A stretch of 64,000 nucleotides of DNA from Perkinsus olseni (GCA_013115125.1 JABANN010000031.1:51342-115341), one strand, 5' to 3'; numbered from the stretch's first letter, positions 1-17,110 are shown. Numbers and translations: made by a program. Notes: generated by a model from the sequence alone, not told the origin.

Positions 1-1820
<1,820 letters not shown>

Positions 1821-2864
1821 GGTCAATGTAGCAAACAGTCAATCCCTGATTCGACGTGCAGTCTATGGCTGACAACCCTTATGAACTCGCTTCACACACT
1901 CCCTTAACAAGGCACATTCACTGCCATGCGAGGTGGACCACCACTATCGCGTGCAATCCTATCCATGATGAACTTAGTGCAACAAAAACGCGGGAGAGAG
2001 CGGGGCCTCGTACGAAGAGAATGTGAGTCACAAAACTGTAGTTTGGCATTCTCAAGGGCTCCGCGGAACATTGACGTACACTATGTGGCCCATGCTGACC
2101 GTAAGGCTGTTATGATCTCGCAACTGCCCAGCCTTCTCCAGAGGTGCCGCCGCTGTGCCACATCCGCTGATGTGCCACCTTTCGTAAACAGAAACGCACC
2201 GTTAAGAGATGGCAATGTACTTTCGCTGACGTGTCATCCTTTCATTGACGAAAGGATCTTTCGCTGATCCTTCGTGTGCGCGTGTTTATGGTCCCAGGTT
2301 CGAGTCCCACGTGCGTCAAATTTCTTACGGATTTCCTCGCGTGGACGGCTCTGTGAAGACACATTTCACAGTTCGCATTCTTTCGTAAATTTCTCCCTTT
2401 CTCCAGCAGATCCAGGCCTCTCAGGATGGCTTCTGCTTTCCCCTTCCTTTAGATTCAGTACTCCCAGGTTCCCGACCGCAGTCGCACGCGCGTAGAAGCT
2501 AGTGGAGTCTCTTACTCCGTAGGTTGCGCAGAATTCATATGCTTCGATTTGTGAAGTCTCCACTTTGTCGGCAAGTGATTTGTGGCCGGATACCGTGCAA
2601 GCCCTTTCGTATGCAGCTGAAGGGTATCGAGGTGAACATGTCCCACTACATGCGACACGCGTGGACGGTGAAAGCTGGAAGCATCGGGTTCTCCATTGAT
2701 CGCCTGCTGCTGAAGTCCCTGCTCCGATTACCTGAGTGCGCTTCGTGCGTGACCTGGCTGGGAGCACGCAGCTTTAAAATCGAGACAGGGTCAAGCAGCG
2801 CATTGACGCATGAACGTGACGTGGGGGAGCACGATCCCCCCGGCACCAGTCCTGAAAAGATAAA
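1821..2864. other. intergenic, no gene recognised
   Basis: Upstream side of the SNF1-like kinase. Open frames here (for example 1926-2267 plus) show no domain, no consistent splice structure and no family similarity I can recognise. A stretch near 2285-2310 resembles a tRNA T-arm in sequence but does not fold. Confidence 0.5.
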
Positions 2865-3300
2865 GGTTCGCCTTTGTCTCAGTTGAAAACTCCTATGAGG
2901 GAACGCCTTTTTCGTAGATTCGGGGCTCGCACAACGGGATAGGGACAGAGTGTCCCAATTGGCTAGTAACTAGGGAATAGAGATTCCAGTTATTCTGGTG
3001 TGCTGTCGTCAATCGGCATTTTGGTGTTGTACTGCTTCCTTGCGGTGACGCGTGGGTCGCGCCGACAAAACGATCAGTTTTTGAGATCCCACCTCGCCCA
3101 CGACGAGTAAACCCTGGTTTCGAGGAGCCTCGCTTACTTTACTCGAGCATGACTTAGACACTGGTGTTAGTCAATGCGGATTGTCCGCAGTTATGGCTGC
3201 TGTCCCAGATTCTCACGGCAGCTGAGTTTCTCTACCCCTCACGTCCCCGAAGTCAGAGGTTTTCATCAAGAAACCTGAGCCTTCCCCGCCGATGATATTC
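2865..3300. repeat. dispersed repeat, copy 1 (partner at 9430-9900)
   Basis: A stretch of about 430 bases aligns along its length with 9430-9900. Shared blocks include CGGGATAGGGACAGAGTGTC, GCGGTGACGCGTGGGTCGC and CAGATTCTCA, with substitutions and indels between them. No reading frame is conserved between the two copies and no terminal repeats are obvious, so the element class is unknown. The two copies bracket the polycystin-like gene. Confidence 0.75.
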
Positions 3301-3947
3301 TCATTAGTGCGCAGTGGATAAGCGCCTATCAAACATCCGGGCAAGAATCTCTCTCACATACGAAGTGGCCCAACGACTCGGCAACGACCAGAAGAAAGAC
3401 AGGCTGACCACCATGCATCACGGGAGTCAGTAGCAATGCAATTTGAGTTTCGTAAGCCTCTCAGACGAATTTCGTTAAGCATTTGAGCATTGAACCCTAC
3501 TATTGAGAGATGTTGCGTGACGGTAGTTATTGAATCGATGCTTCCATAGCCACATTCCCGGTTCTTGGAACATCCAAGTTGTAAGGCTCCACGGAACTGG
3601 CGTGCGTCGCGGGGGGTGCTCCAGCTTCCAGCCAAAACTTTTCGCGTACTCCGCCGCTTGTTGAGGGGCACACTCCTCATAGCTGCTATGCAATTCTCGT
3701 GGCCACACTCTGACCGGCATTCCGATCATCGTAGTGATTTTGGCGGTGGACGATGTCAACTGCGACTCTTTCTACTCCTAGCGAGCAACCCCTTGCAGAC
3801 TTGCACGAAGTGAGCCACGGGGCTCGCAGGTCGATCGCAGCAGTCGCTGTGGTTGAACCGCAGGCACCGCATTTCCATCGGTGATTACGAATTTCGATTC
3901 AGAATAATTGTGAAACTCCCCTCCGGCGTCAAGGGTCGCACTTGCAG
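3301..3947. other. leader of the channel gene, 5' exons unresolved
   Basis: No convincing start codon or exon could be fixed here. The first clear exon of the polycystin-like gene follows an acceptor ending at 3947, so its 5' exons probably lie in this stretch. Minus-strand open frames at 3354-3759 show no family features. Confidence 0.4.
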
Positions 3948-6900
3948 GTCCTCGAGGATGATGAGGAGTCCAAAAAGTTCCTCGGCGATCCTATTTGGTG
4001 GAGGTGTGTCGATCAAATTGATAGGCGGAGAATACTCAACCCAAAAAGCGCAGAATACAAGAACTTACGGATCATGTTCTCCGAGGTCACCTTCTACATA
4101 TTCTTTGTAAGTAGCCAGCGACAAATGAGCAAGCCTTGGAACGACGTAAATGAGCGCGATTGGTAGCTCGACTTGGAGCGCTAAGGGGCTGCGTTGGGTT
4201 AAGGAAGCCCTTGGATGAATTATTTTCCCTTGCTTTAGCTCATCGTTCTGACCATGTTGGTGCACACCTCCGAAGGCCCGCTGGAACACCAGACGAGAGA
4301 GCATCAACTGAGGTACATCGCACAGAAGAGTCAGTACCGTAGGCAGCTAGGTCACCCAATTATTTTTTCCGGCCGGCTCGAGAGGAATGGTCGCAAGAGA
4401 ATAGCGTTTCCTTGGAGTTCACGGCTTCGCCAGCGCGAGAACTCCCGAGCTCGATAAAACCGATTTCACTGGTAGATCAGCAGTACATCGAGTGCTCACG
4501 ACGTAAGGTACTGGGCTTCATGTTCCAAAGGAGCTACGAAGTGCGGCCTACGTAGCGTGAGAGACGTGCGCACCTTCTGGTCGTGGATGGTGGACGATCT
4601 GGTACACATCCCCTCGCGATACAACACCCTCCAGAAGGACAGATGAATCAATGCTTCGTGCCGCTCAGATTCAGCTTTCGGAAGTTCAGCCTCTTGAGAA
4701 ACACGCTCCAGCTTTCATGATGAACGGTCAAGCTGAGGATGTGACCCGAGCCGAGAACGTAAGCGTGTCGGCGTATCGGGGCTCCTTCCGATCCCTCTCG
4801 TGAGTTCATACAGTTAGACGGATGATCAGCGAATGTGTTGAATCGAGACGCTTGGCTACGGTCAGATTCGAAGCATGCAAACGAGCTTCCCCTCCAACGA
4901 TTTCACGGTCAATCACCACGCAGCTGTGCTCTCTGACCCTTCCGCGTTCACCATCATCCTGGGTAGAATCCACGGTGAAGGGGGTGGACAACTTCCCCTT
5001 CCACATTCCCAGGCCCCATTCGCGTCAGACAACTCCGTGTTGACAAGAATAAAGGATGTGAAGTCTCCAAATTATACCGGTACCGGTGCCGGTGTGAACC
5101 GCTTGTGGAGTGATCTCTCAGCGATCTGCCTTAGAGGAACTACGAGGAGTGCCGCGTCCTTCAGGCAACTCATCTCCAACTGCTACAGCAAGTTCACCGA
5201 GGGACACAGCGAAAGCAGGGAATTCTTTGGTTCATCGCAGACCCCATCGTACGGTGCTTCGCAGCGGCCACTACCGCACGCACGTCTGGAAGGTACTTAG
5301 TACCCGCCTTTGAATGGGCCGATTCCTCCCAGACGGGCGGAGCCGGTATCACGAGCGGCGGCATCCTGGCTTTAAACACAGCTAGCGGTGCGAGGTGATT
5401 CAAATCAGGCACACTCGTTGTCCTCAGCTCTTAAGGTCTGTTGCAGTTACCCGGGCAGCGGTTTCTTCTTCGACCTGCCACATAACAGCAGCAGCGCAAG
5501 AAGCATGCTCCTGGATCTCCAGGTTTGAAGAGAACGAGTCATTCCCGTTCACTGACTGCAGCTCTCTCGCCCAGGAGTCCTACTGGATCGATGCCGCGAC
5601 CAGAGCCATCGTTGTAGAGATCCCGACGTTGAGCCCCAATACGCGTGTTGTAACCACAACGCGAATACTCTTCGAGTTCAACCCGACCGGTAGGAGACCG
5701 TCCTTGTTAATAGCAGCACTTTCCTTACATTAGTGATAATGATACAGTTGCTCGTTCCTGCCTCAGTCACGGCTGGTGATTGAAGGAAAGGCGCTCCCGT
5801 AGGTACAGTGACGGTCTCAGAGAGGGTGTCGTCATTCCCTGTGCATGCTCTCTCGATCTCTGCTGGCCATAGCGAGGAGGCAGCGGCCCTTCTACTACAA
5901 GTGGGCTGTCCTCTCACCATACAACACTCGCACTCCTCGACAGATCCTCACCCTTCTTGTGCTCGCCATCTCAGCAACGTGGATAGTGTGGCAAATCAAA
6001 CGGCTTGGAGTAGCTCGGGTGAGTTCGTCACAGCGGCTGACTCCCTTCTTCCCAACTTCTCGGTGCCGACAGATCGCCCCTGCGGTGAACGCCTCATCAC
6101 TCCTTTCAGTATTTCGCCTACGGCTGGAATGTTGTGGACGTTGTCATCACACTGCTCTTGACGTGCTATCTAGCTTACAAGATCCAGGTCATAGAAGACC
6201 TGTCCAACCTCCTCACCCCTGCTGATGCTCTCGCGTAGACTTATGTCGGAGTCGCGAGTGCCGAGGCTCTGAGCAGCGAGAAAATCGGTCATCCCGATTA
6301 CTTCCCGCCCTTGGCGGCAAAAGCTGGTGTCCCGCTGGAAAAGGCGGCCACCATTCTGAGGTGAGCCCGGGAGGTGTGAAGCGCAACATAGACAGTCCGG
6401 GTGTGGCGGCCGCGTGCCCTCTGCCAAAACTCGTCCCCTCATCGCTCAGTTGCATCTGTCTCTTGGCATGGATGAAGCTCTACAAGTACCTCGCGCTGTG
6501 GTCGCCTCTCCGCATGCTCGTTCAGGTGGATTGCCATTGCCACGACCTCGCCCAGTTTTGTTGTTGCTGCAGATCCTTCTACGCAGTACCCGTCAACTCC
6601 TAGTCTTCGGAGCCCTCCTAGTGATTGTTGTCTTCACTGGTTTCTCCTTCGCGTTCTATGCTGGCCTTGGAAGTGTTGCCCCGGAGTACTCCAACATCAC
6701 TCACGCTTTCGCCACGGCGGTCTTCTCGTTGATGATGAGCGTGAGTTCGCCTTACCTTCCCGACTGCGCTGCGCTCATCGCAGCCGTCAGTAAATGGCGG
6801 ATGTCGTCTGGGGGGGGGGGGCAGTCTTGAAGGCCCGACGTCCGCAGAACACCTCCTCCGCTACACATATATGTTCTCGTGAACTTCTCGTCATCTTCTT

Positions 6901-9022
6901 GTCTATGAAAGTTTGCGCGCAGAGTCTCCGATAGAAAGGGACAGATTGGGTGGCAGTAGGAGTTTCATGACCGATCTCGCCTCGCTCGATGGCTCGATGG
7001 TCCTTACGCTGTAGCTCTCCTCTCTCAGCTTCGTATCGACCCGAAACTGTACCTTCCCGGCAACGACACCGTTGGAGCCCTCCTCACCGTATGCTATGTC
7101 CTTCTGGTCTACTTCGTCACTGTGCCAATGTTCACCGCCATTGTACTCAACGCTTTCTACCACGACCGAGGTTGCGAAGAGAAAGCCGACAGTGTCAGTT
7201 CCTGTCCTGCTCCAAGCGGTGCGGCTGAACCCAAATTCCTCGAAGTGAGTCCTTCCTGGGGAAATATTTCCGACTGATGGGCATCGGAACTAGTCGACCC
7301 GATTCGCACAGCCTTTCAGCTTCCCTGTGAATCAAGCTATACCCCTCTGATTCGACCCTCTCAGGGTAATTCCCGAAGATGGAGACACTCGCTCGGGAAC
7401 TTGTGGTCCATGGAGAAGGATGTCGAGCGACGCAATCCTATGGCTGTCTTCCTGTAGGGGCACTTGAACTTAGCTGAGCTCGTCGCGACGGGCAGCATAC
7501 CGATCCGAATCTCTTCCATTCTCGCTCCTCTGCGAGGTACACATTGTACAAGTCATTGAGAGGCACATCAGTCGACTTCCATCATGATGAGGACTTTGGT
7601 CTCCCCGAGGAACAAGATATCCAATTGAAGCTGCTGCCCGGGTAGCTGATAACGAAATTGTGATGAATTATTATCATTGATCTAAGCTTGAGCTTGAGCC
7701 TGGCAGAGTTCGCGCTCATCTACCATGCCGTCTATCATGATAGCATCTCTTTCTCTCAGTATCGTCGCTCAGCGGTGGTTCGAGCGCAAGCGTCGCCTGT
7801 CGTACCTGGTCGATAAGAACCTCCGCAGAGAAAGTCATAGAGTAGGCGGCGTTGCTCTCTCGCGGCTCCTATGGTGCCTACTGCTCGTTGTTGCCGATAG
7901 GATTCGACTGACGACTCTCGTGCGACATCGGCGGGGACGGGGTCTCGAGACAGCTCCGTGAAGGAAATCGGCGTGGTTACCAAGGTACGCGAAGTACAAA
8001 TGACCGGTCATCCGGTGTGGCCTTCTTCCGGCTGCGGCCGGGCCATGGCGGCATGATTGCTGCTTTGTATCTCAGCTTCTCGAGAGGACAAGAGAGGCGC
8101 TCCACCTACCCTCCGCGACTGAGTTTCAACCCGAGCTGCCGAGCCAGGTCTCAGAGAATAGCGACGCCCGCGGACCCAACCCGACGGATTTGTAGGCCGC
8201 TCGCCATCAGCGCGCACGACGGCCGAGGCGGAATTCTACGAGGCCTGAGACCTCACATCTCCTCTCAGATACCTCCTCGACAAGAGTGCTGTAGAGCGGA
8301 CCACAGTCAGCCGGACCCAATTGCAGCGTTTAATGGAGGAAGATCGAGCATTGCCATTGCTTCTTGGAACTACACGAGCCATTGACGTTATCAGAAGGTG
8401 TCCACATCTCCATAGGAGACCTGTTGAGCGCCGCAGCGATGCAACGGTCGCAGGTTCAAGTTCCCCGACGACAACCCGGAGATTTCTCATCCGGTCGATA
8501 AGGGTCCGGGGCCAGTCGCACAGTTACAAGAAGATTGGTATCGTAAACTAGACCGCCTCGAGAAAACGGGGCTCGGAGTGGAAACAAGAGAAGTAAGCGA
8601 CGGTCGGTCAACAGTGCCATCTGTTGTTTCTATCGGGATTTCAGAACCCGTTCTGCCGCCAGCTGATGACGGAACTCGACAGGGCGATCGATCAAATGCA
8701 TAATGTGTGGCGCAACGACCTCCGCTCTCTCTTGGAGGTCGTTGGCAACCTCGCCGAGGAGCTGCTTGAATTGATCAAAAGCTTAGATACTGCTAAGGTG
8801 AGATCTCTGTTTCTGTGTTGACTCGTGCATCACTCGCTTCTTCATGGACGTTGTCGAGATCATCTTCTGTGAGAAGGAAAACGCAGTGCGAGGAGATTCT
8901 CCTGACAGGGTTTTCTTCAGGCAAACTATATTCTGATGCTTGATAACGACGCCGAGCATGCCTTGGCACAACTGCGTCGGAAGAGCACAGACTCAGTAAA
9001 CAGCAGCGATGATCATCAATAG
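3948..9022 (+). CDS. polycystin-2 (PKD2/TRPP)-like cation channel
   Basis: Multi-exon TRPP-family channel of cilia, plasma membrane or ER. Recognisable pieces in order: an exon ending SEVTFYIFFV (first membrane segment, about 4070-4110); TOP/polycystin extracellular domain pieces VRDVRTFWSWMVDDL (about 4560), FFFDLPHNSSSARSM (about 5465), YWIDAATRAIVVEI and TRILFEFNPTG (5580-5690), matching the WLDRGTRA...VEFPATG block of PKD2; GWNVVDVVITLLLTCYLAYK (about 6130-6200); LLAWMKLYKYLALWSPLRML (about 6460-6525); S5 LLVFGALLVIVVFTGFSFAF (about 6600-6660); a pore region near 6960-7000; S6 VGALLTVCYVLLVYFVTVPM then NAFYHDR (about 7060-7170). The C-terminal tail has coiled-coil stretches (VAQLQEDWYRKLDRLEK about 8515; DLRSLLEVVGNLAEELLELI about 8720-8785) and ends DSVNSSDDHQ, stop at 9022. 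I see no EF-hand. The 5' end is undefined. Confidence 0.88.
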
Positions 9023-9429
9023 TGACAATCGTGGCATGTGAGATTATATACCGTGCTTCCACCATGGAGGTGTTGAGTAATTCAACAGCGATCCTGGGGT
9101 GGAGTAGAAGTATGAGGCGACAGGTGCGGGTCACCCGCAGGTGGCGCAGTCACAGCACAAATAGGGTGGACCGACTGGGTGTGATTGAAGCTGCTTTTTG
9201 AAGCGGCAATATCACTTCTAACGGGGCATGATCATGCCGCATGATTCGTGCGTATGTTGTGCCCGTGCAAATGCCTTGATGCTGAAAAGTGACTTCCGCA
9301 TTCTCACGTCAAGGTGATCAGTTCGTAGTACTGAGTGAGCCCCTTCCCCCGCAGAGCCTCATGATGGAGTGTCATACAATCAGAATCTTCATACAATCGA
9401 AAAATTTCTCCCAAGATAATGTTGCAGTT
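9023..9429. other. intergenic, nothing recognised
   Basis: Lies between the stop of the channel gene and the second copy of the dispersed repeat. Open frames are short and overlap on both strands without domain signal. Confidence 0.5.
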
Positions 9430-9900
9430 GTTGCGCTTGAACGCCCTCTAGGAGGGGAACGTCTTTCTCACAAACTCAGCGCCCGCCCAACGGGATAGGG
9501 ACAGAGTGTCCCAAACAGCTAGCTACTAGCGTAAGGCAGGATATGCTCTTCCATGCTCTAGCGTTTGGCCGTAAATCGGCAGTTCGGTGTCGTGTAGCTT
9601 CCCTGCGGTGACGCGTGGGTCGCACCGACGAGCTGATCAGATTTTCGCGAGCCCACTTCACCACGCACGCATAAACCGAGGTTTCGCAATCGAAACGTCA
9701 TGATGCTCAGAGATAGCACAGGGGTTTTCAGGTGCCAACGTGGCCCTCCAGTTATCGCGGCGCATTGTGTGCCGTTACTGCCGCCATCTCAGATTCTCAA
9801 GTCAGCCGAGTTTTGCTACCTCCTTCGGAAAAGAGTAGGTTCTTTGGGAAGTAGAGATTTTGTCAAGAAGGGACAGGCGGGAAGGCGAGCCGAGCTGGCC
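9430..9900. repeat. dispersed repeat, copy 2 (partner at 2865-3300)
   Basis: Same orientation as the copy at 2865-3300 and similar over its length, starting near TTGAACGCC/TTGAAAACT and continuing past the CGGGATAGGGACAGAGTGTC block to the CAGATTCTCA block. Divergence with many indels suggests an old duplication or an old non-autonomous element. Confidence 0.75.
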
Positions 9901-10288
9901 CCTCATCCCAGTCAAATGCACCCGGATGGATGCCGAGGATCATAGCGGAGCATCTACTCGGGTATTCTCAGATGCGGGCTCTCTTCCTCGGATGGCGAAT
10001 TTCTAACGTTGAGATAATCACGAACGGGAAAGATTGACGGCCACTTGCCGTCACCCCTGTGTACATGCGTGCTATGTCTTTCTTCAGCGTACGCATGCAC
10101 GAGCCAATCGTGTGTCGCACAGCAGTAGCTGGATTCACGTTGTCCTTGCCTAAATCACTATATGAAAGGGAGTCAGGACCCGATTACATCTCCCGCTGGT
10201 CCTCACAGGCGTATTCGCATGAGGAGCGCGAAATGAGTGACATCCGTCTGCCGGTGATCGCAGTGTCACCTAAGTCACGATGGGTTTC

Positions 10289-10339
10289 TGTACAGCTGAG
10301 ATTCTCAGCTGTACACGAATTTCTCAGCCTGAGAAATTC
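10289..10339. repeat. two adjacent palindromes, each with a 1-nt centre
   Basis: 10289-10315 has 13-base perfect arms around T10302. 10317-10339 has 11-base perfect arms around C10328. Both lie in the leader of the secreted peptide gene at 10414. Related leaders at about 15.9 and 17.6 kb run from the equivalent of GTCACGA to CAGAA(C/T)(A/G)TAGCGC without this stretch. Confidence 0.9.
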
Positions 10340-10413
10340 AACCCGCGAAGCTCTCAGCCAGAACATAGCGCACTTGCCGATTCGACTATCAGGCAAAACT
10401 TCATTGTACAAAC

Positions 10414-10629
10414 ATGAGGTTCTTCTTCCTTGTGACAATCCTACTTGTCATCGCCGCCATCGTTGTTGGTCAAGGCGGCGGCGACAGTAACGATGGCCAG
10501 GACGGTCCAGATGGCCGCAACGGTCGGGGCCCAAATGGTGGTCGTGGTGGCCAGGGTGGGCGTGGTGGCCGTGGTGGAAGTGGTGGTAACGGTGGTGCCG
10601 GTGGTAATGGCGGTAATGACGGGCGCTAA
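10414..10629 (+). CDS. small secreted glycine-rich (collagen-like) peptide, copy 1
   Basis: Single-exon gene of 71 residues with an ATG at 10414. The first 20 or so residues (MRFFFLVTILLVIAAIVVGQ) are a clear signal peptide with likely cleavage after the hydrophobic run. The rest is built of Gly-containing short units (DGQDGPDGRNGRGPN, then GGRGGQGG-type and GGNGG-type units) and ends GGNDGR. No cysteines. Function unknown; by composition a secreted matrix, wall or mucilage-like peptide is possible. Relatives at 17675 and 20588 and a decayed one near 16.1 kb share the signal peptide, repeat style and flanking DNA, so the gene travels as part of a longer repeated unit. The conserved signal peptide and open frame across diverged copies argue that it is translated. 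Confidence 0.8.
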   Translation: MRFFFLVTILLVIAAIVVGQGGGDSNDGQDGPDGRNGRGPNGGRGGQGGRGGRGGSGGNGGAGGNGGNDGR

Positions 10630-11130
10630 TCCTTTTGAAGAGACCCGGCGGAGAGATGGACGACTGCCTCTTGCCCGAATACGTGCCGGTTATGCATAAT
10701 ATTATCGTGACACAGAACAGGATATTATCCTGCATCATCGTGGAACACAGGACATATTACGCAGCTGGTGATATCGACGACCTGCCTCAGGGCGCGGGAG
10801 TACTTGATATAGTGATGCCTAGTTCGTCTCTCCGAAAGCCGTCCAGTTGATTTCTTCATCATTCTTATTTCACAGCAGTATATTCGAGTACGATTCATCG
10901 TCTCAACTCAGTCTGTACTCACTCTTGCGTTGATACACCTTGTATCATACACGTCCGAGACTCCCGGAAGGAGGGTGGCCCGCAGCAAGCTCACGATGAG
11001 GTTGCATTCGCCACAGCATTCTCAAGCGGAATTTTCAATGCGACTCTGCAACAGAAAGCACGCGAGGCGCCCTGTTACAGCGTCGGGAACCCGGTTCCCA
11101 TAGTTTCAGAGTATCCGACGGTGTACCTCG

Positions 11131-11976
11131 GAAGCCGTTTTCGGCTCTGACTCCTTCTGATGTGCTCGCTTTGAGGTCCCATCCAGAGAGTGATACACAA
11201 CTTCCTTAGCGGCACTCATCGGAACTGAGGAGACTCAAGAAAACGTTTCGCTCTTATTGCATCGTCCGAGACGATGCATAAATTAAATCGTGGTCGCAGA
11301 AACAATCTAAAAACATTTTTGACGATGAGGAGTGAGGGCTGGCCTGCGAAACTCACATCAATCGAAAGTTCTGCAAACTTCTAATATATTGAGTCTAGTC
11401 TCGCTCTAGTAATCAAACTTCGAATGGATTTGATTGAGTGTGGACTTTTTTGATCGGGATGTATCGAGGTCCCGGATGACGTATCCTTCCATTCTTATAG
11501 AACTGACATAACGGCCACGACCAGGCCGATGAAAATCGTAATAGAACTTCCTCGGCTGCCGTTAAACTCCACACCTTTTCTCTTGTCCTTGATACTCTTG
11601 TTACCCTGCCGACAGGAAATAATGGAGAATCCAAAGTGATAGAAGATATATGATCTGAAGCGCTCATCTCGTGATCGTCCCTCAGTATAGTAATATCCGC
11701 TTGTGTTTGTTATACTCCCAGGTTCAGAGCTCAGGTAAGTTGTCGGAGCTTAGTTGTGTTCAGGTCATGGTAAAACCATACTAACTAAAAGACACATGCC
11801 TGTGAACTTACTACGAGAGGTGACGGAAGAAGACCTCGCTATCCTCAGCAAAACTCGTGAAAATAGGCTCTTGGAATCCGCAGGGCCTGCGGCGCAGGCT
11901 ACACATTCGTCATTCACTCTCAGTGAATCACTGAGAATCCCTCTACATGACAGCTTATCTTCTTCATAGTGCTTCA
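11131..11976. other. intergenic, 1-nt-centre palindromes upstream of the ligase gene
   Basis: No gene recognised. Contains palindromes at 11885-11899 (7-base arms) and 11918-11936 (9-base arms), both with single-nucleotide centres, within 100 bases of the TTLL1-like start codon. A short plus-strand frame at about 11797-11870 (MPVNLLREVTEEDLAILSK) looks protein-like but has no partner exon. Confidence 0.5.
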
Positions 11977-15439
<3,463 letters not shown>

Positions 15440-15833
15440 ATGCAATTAGGTTCTCGCATTGTTTATTTAATTCGTTGTTGCGTGTTCGAGTGCTTGCCGC
15501 GGGGAAGCCCTCGGTAGTCGAGGGCCTGGGACTATCTCAACATCATTTGGTTGATGCGGCATCACCGGCAGCTCCCCGAAAGCTTACAACTATCCATACA
15601 GGAAAACAACGTGCTATCTAGTTGAGACCATTAAGGACGAAGGGCATCGGTTTACTATTGTCTGCCTTAACCAACGCTGGTCAGGACCGTCAGGCGGTTC
15701 GCTGGGTTGTAACATTGTAGTTGGCATCTCCGACGTTCCCGAGATCCCGATTGACAGACGTGACATGAGTTAGATAATTCTAACTTAGATTGATGTCGGA
15801 AGCAATAAACAAGATCAATGGGCTAGCCTCAAA
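15440..15833. other. intergenic, nothing recognised
   Basis: A 61-codon plus-strand frame begins at 15436 but overlaps the ligase stop and has no recognisable features. Confidence 0.45.
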
Positions 15834-16190
15834 GGGTGACCGTCACCCAGTGACTTGACGTAGCTCACGTCACGAAGGGGCAGAATGTAGCGCTCGCCAA
15901 CTTGCGCCAGCGACAACGAGTGTCTCATGATACCTCTGACTACAGGGATTGGGAACCTTGAGGGCAGTGAGGTTCACAAGGGGTCAACAGCAAGACTTTG
16001 AGTCCCAAGGTGCTGCAGCAGTGTCTGACGCTGAGTGTCACTCATCTCAGGAATCCTGAGATGAGTGACAGTCAGCGTTGAGTGGTCGTGACCGTCTGGA
16101 TGGTCCCAATGGTAGTGGACCACTACTAGTGGTGCTGCTGGTGGTCGTGGCTTTAATGGCGGTAATGACGGGCGCTGATCCTTTCGAGAC
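15834..16190 (+). pseudogene. decayed secreted glycine-rich peptide gene, copy 2
   Basis: The leader block CAGAATGTAGCGC at about 15876 and the tail GGCGGTAATGACGGGCGCTG at about 16157-16176 match copy 1 (GGCGGTAATGACGGGCGCTA before its stop). Between them only scattered Gly-codon stretches (GGTCGTGG, GGTGCTGCTGG) survive and no signal peptide can be read. Two palindromes, 15834-15848 and the 51-base one at 16028-16078, sit in this copy. I read it as a dead family member. Confidence 0.65.
16028..16078. repeat. 51-base palindrome, 1-nt centre
   Basis: 25-base arms around A16053 with a single mismatch (G16035/G16071). The inner 17 bases of each arm are perfect. Confidence 0.95.
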
Positions 16191-17110
16191 CCGGCGGGGA
16201 GATTGACGCGTGCTTTTTCGGCCCGAACACGTGACGGTTATGTATCGGGTATCTGGGATTTTAATGAGTCAATGATACTTCGTCGCGGTTGACCAGTCGT
16301 ATTTTGCTCTCTGATATTGCCAGCATCATCGTAAAATACAGGACATGTTACACAGCTGATGATATCGGGGACCTGACTAAGGGCACCTGACTCAGGTGCG
16401 CTTAGTCAGGTGACGAAGAACATCGACCCTTAGTCAAGTACTCAGGTGACCTGAGTACTTGATATAGTGATGCCTACTTTTTGTCTCCATTTATTCGTCA
16501 TTTCACTGCGGTGTATGCCAGTATGCTTGAGCATCTCAACACAGTGTATACCATTGGGTTGACGCAAGACCGAGAGTGAGCCAAAACAAGGTCGTCATAT
16601 CTATCTTGCAGGGCACCGAACTCGAAACTCAGCTACTGAGCTCGCGGTAGAAGTCACTGGGACTGAATTTCATTGAAGCCGTTGAATGCGGTCACAACTC
16701 AGTTGAGAGTAGCAGTACCCTATACCAGAACTTTGGATACAGAACTCTCTGAGCTTGCAATAGAGCGCACACAATGAGCCACGCAATGGCGTTGGGTGTC
16801 CGGATTCCGTAAACGGAGCGATAAAACCGAAGCTGCAGGGGACTGCGAAGAGGTAGTTCACGGTTCGTTCCTTACGTACTTGGAGCCGCACCAAGGTCGG
16901 GCTTGCTCACGTGTATTCACCTGCTGCTAGCAGCAAGCTAGGCTGGCTCGCACCGCCCATCCTAACTTCGGCGCGGAAACTTCATCACGCAAGATCGGCA
17001 GGGGCTATCGAGTGGCCAAAAACACATGGTTAAGACAGGCACGTCACCAAAATTGTTCAAACAAATCTACTAGAATGGCTGCTTCTCCGGGCTCAGCCAT
17101 CGCCGCCAAA
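16191..17110 (+). repeat. 3' part of repeat unit of copy 2, including a block shared with 18.0-18.24 kb
   Basis: 16650-16760 matches 21390-21470 (CA(A/C)TCAGT(T/C)GAGA(T/G)TAGCAGT block). About 16855-17100 matches about 18000-18240, with GAGTGGCCAAAAACACATGG and GACAGGCACGTCACCAAAAT in common. No gene is seen. Confidence 0.7.
16371..16462. repeat. nested pair of palindromes with 1-nt centres
   Basis: 16371-16411 has 20-base arms around C16391 (one mismatch). 16434-16462 has perfect 14-base arms around G16448. Compared with copy 1, which reads from GACCTGCCTCAGGGC directly into GCGGGAGTACTTGATATAG (about 10780-10813), this copy carries roughly 65 extra bases made of inverted copies of its own flanks. 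Confidence 0.92.

Larger units (their letters stand above)
10040..11130 (+). repeat. repeat unit carrying peptide gene copy 1
   Basis: DNA flanking the peptide gene is shared with the other copies. The leader has ATAGCGC and ATCAGGCA(C/A)AA blocks just before the ATG. The 3' side has GAGTACTTGATATAGTGATGCC and GCCGTCCAGTT blocks also found at about 16.45 and 21.0 kb. Limits are approximate. Confidence 0.6.

Noticed and set aside
2285-2315. T-arm-like GGTTCGAGTCCC, possible tRNA
   Set aside because: The T-stem pairs only two bases and no acceptor, D or anticodon arm can be folded around it.
6811-6822. G12 tract as a regulatory quadruplex
   Set aside because: A single homopolymer run in an intron of the channel gene; no set of four spaced G-runs.
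8440-8480. GCAGGTTCAAGTTCCC, tRNA-like
   Set aside because: No cloverleaf forms, and the stretch lies in the C-terminal coding part of the channel gene.
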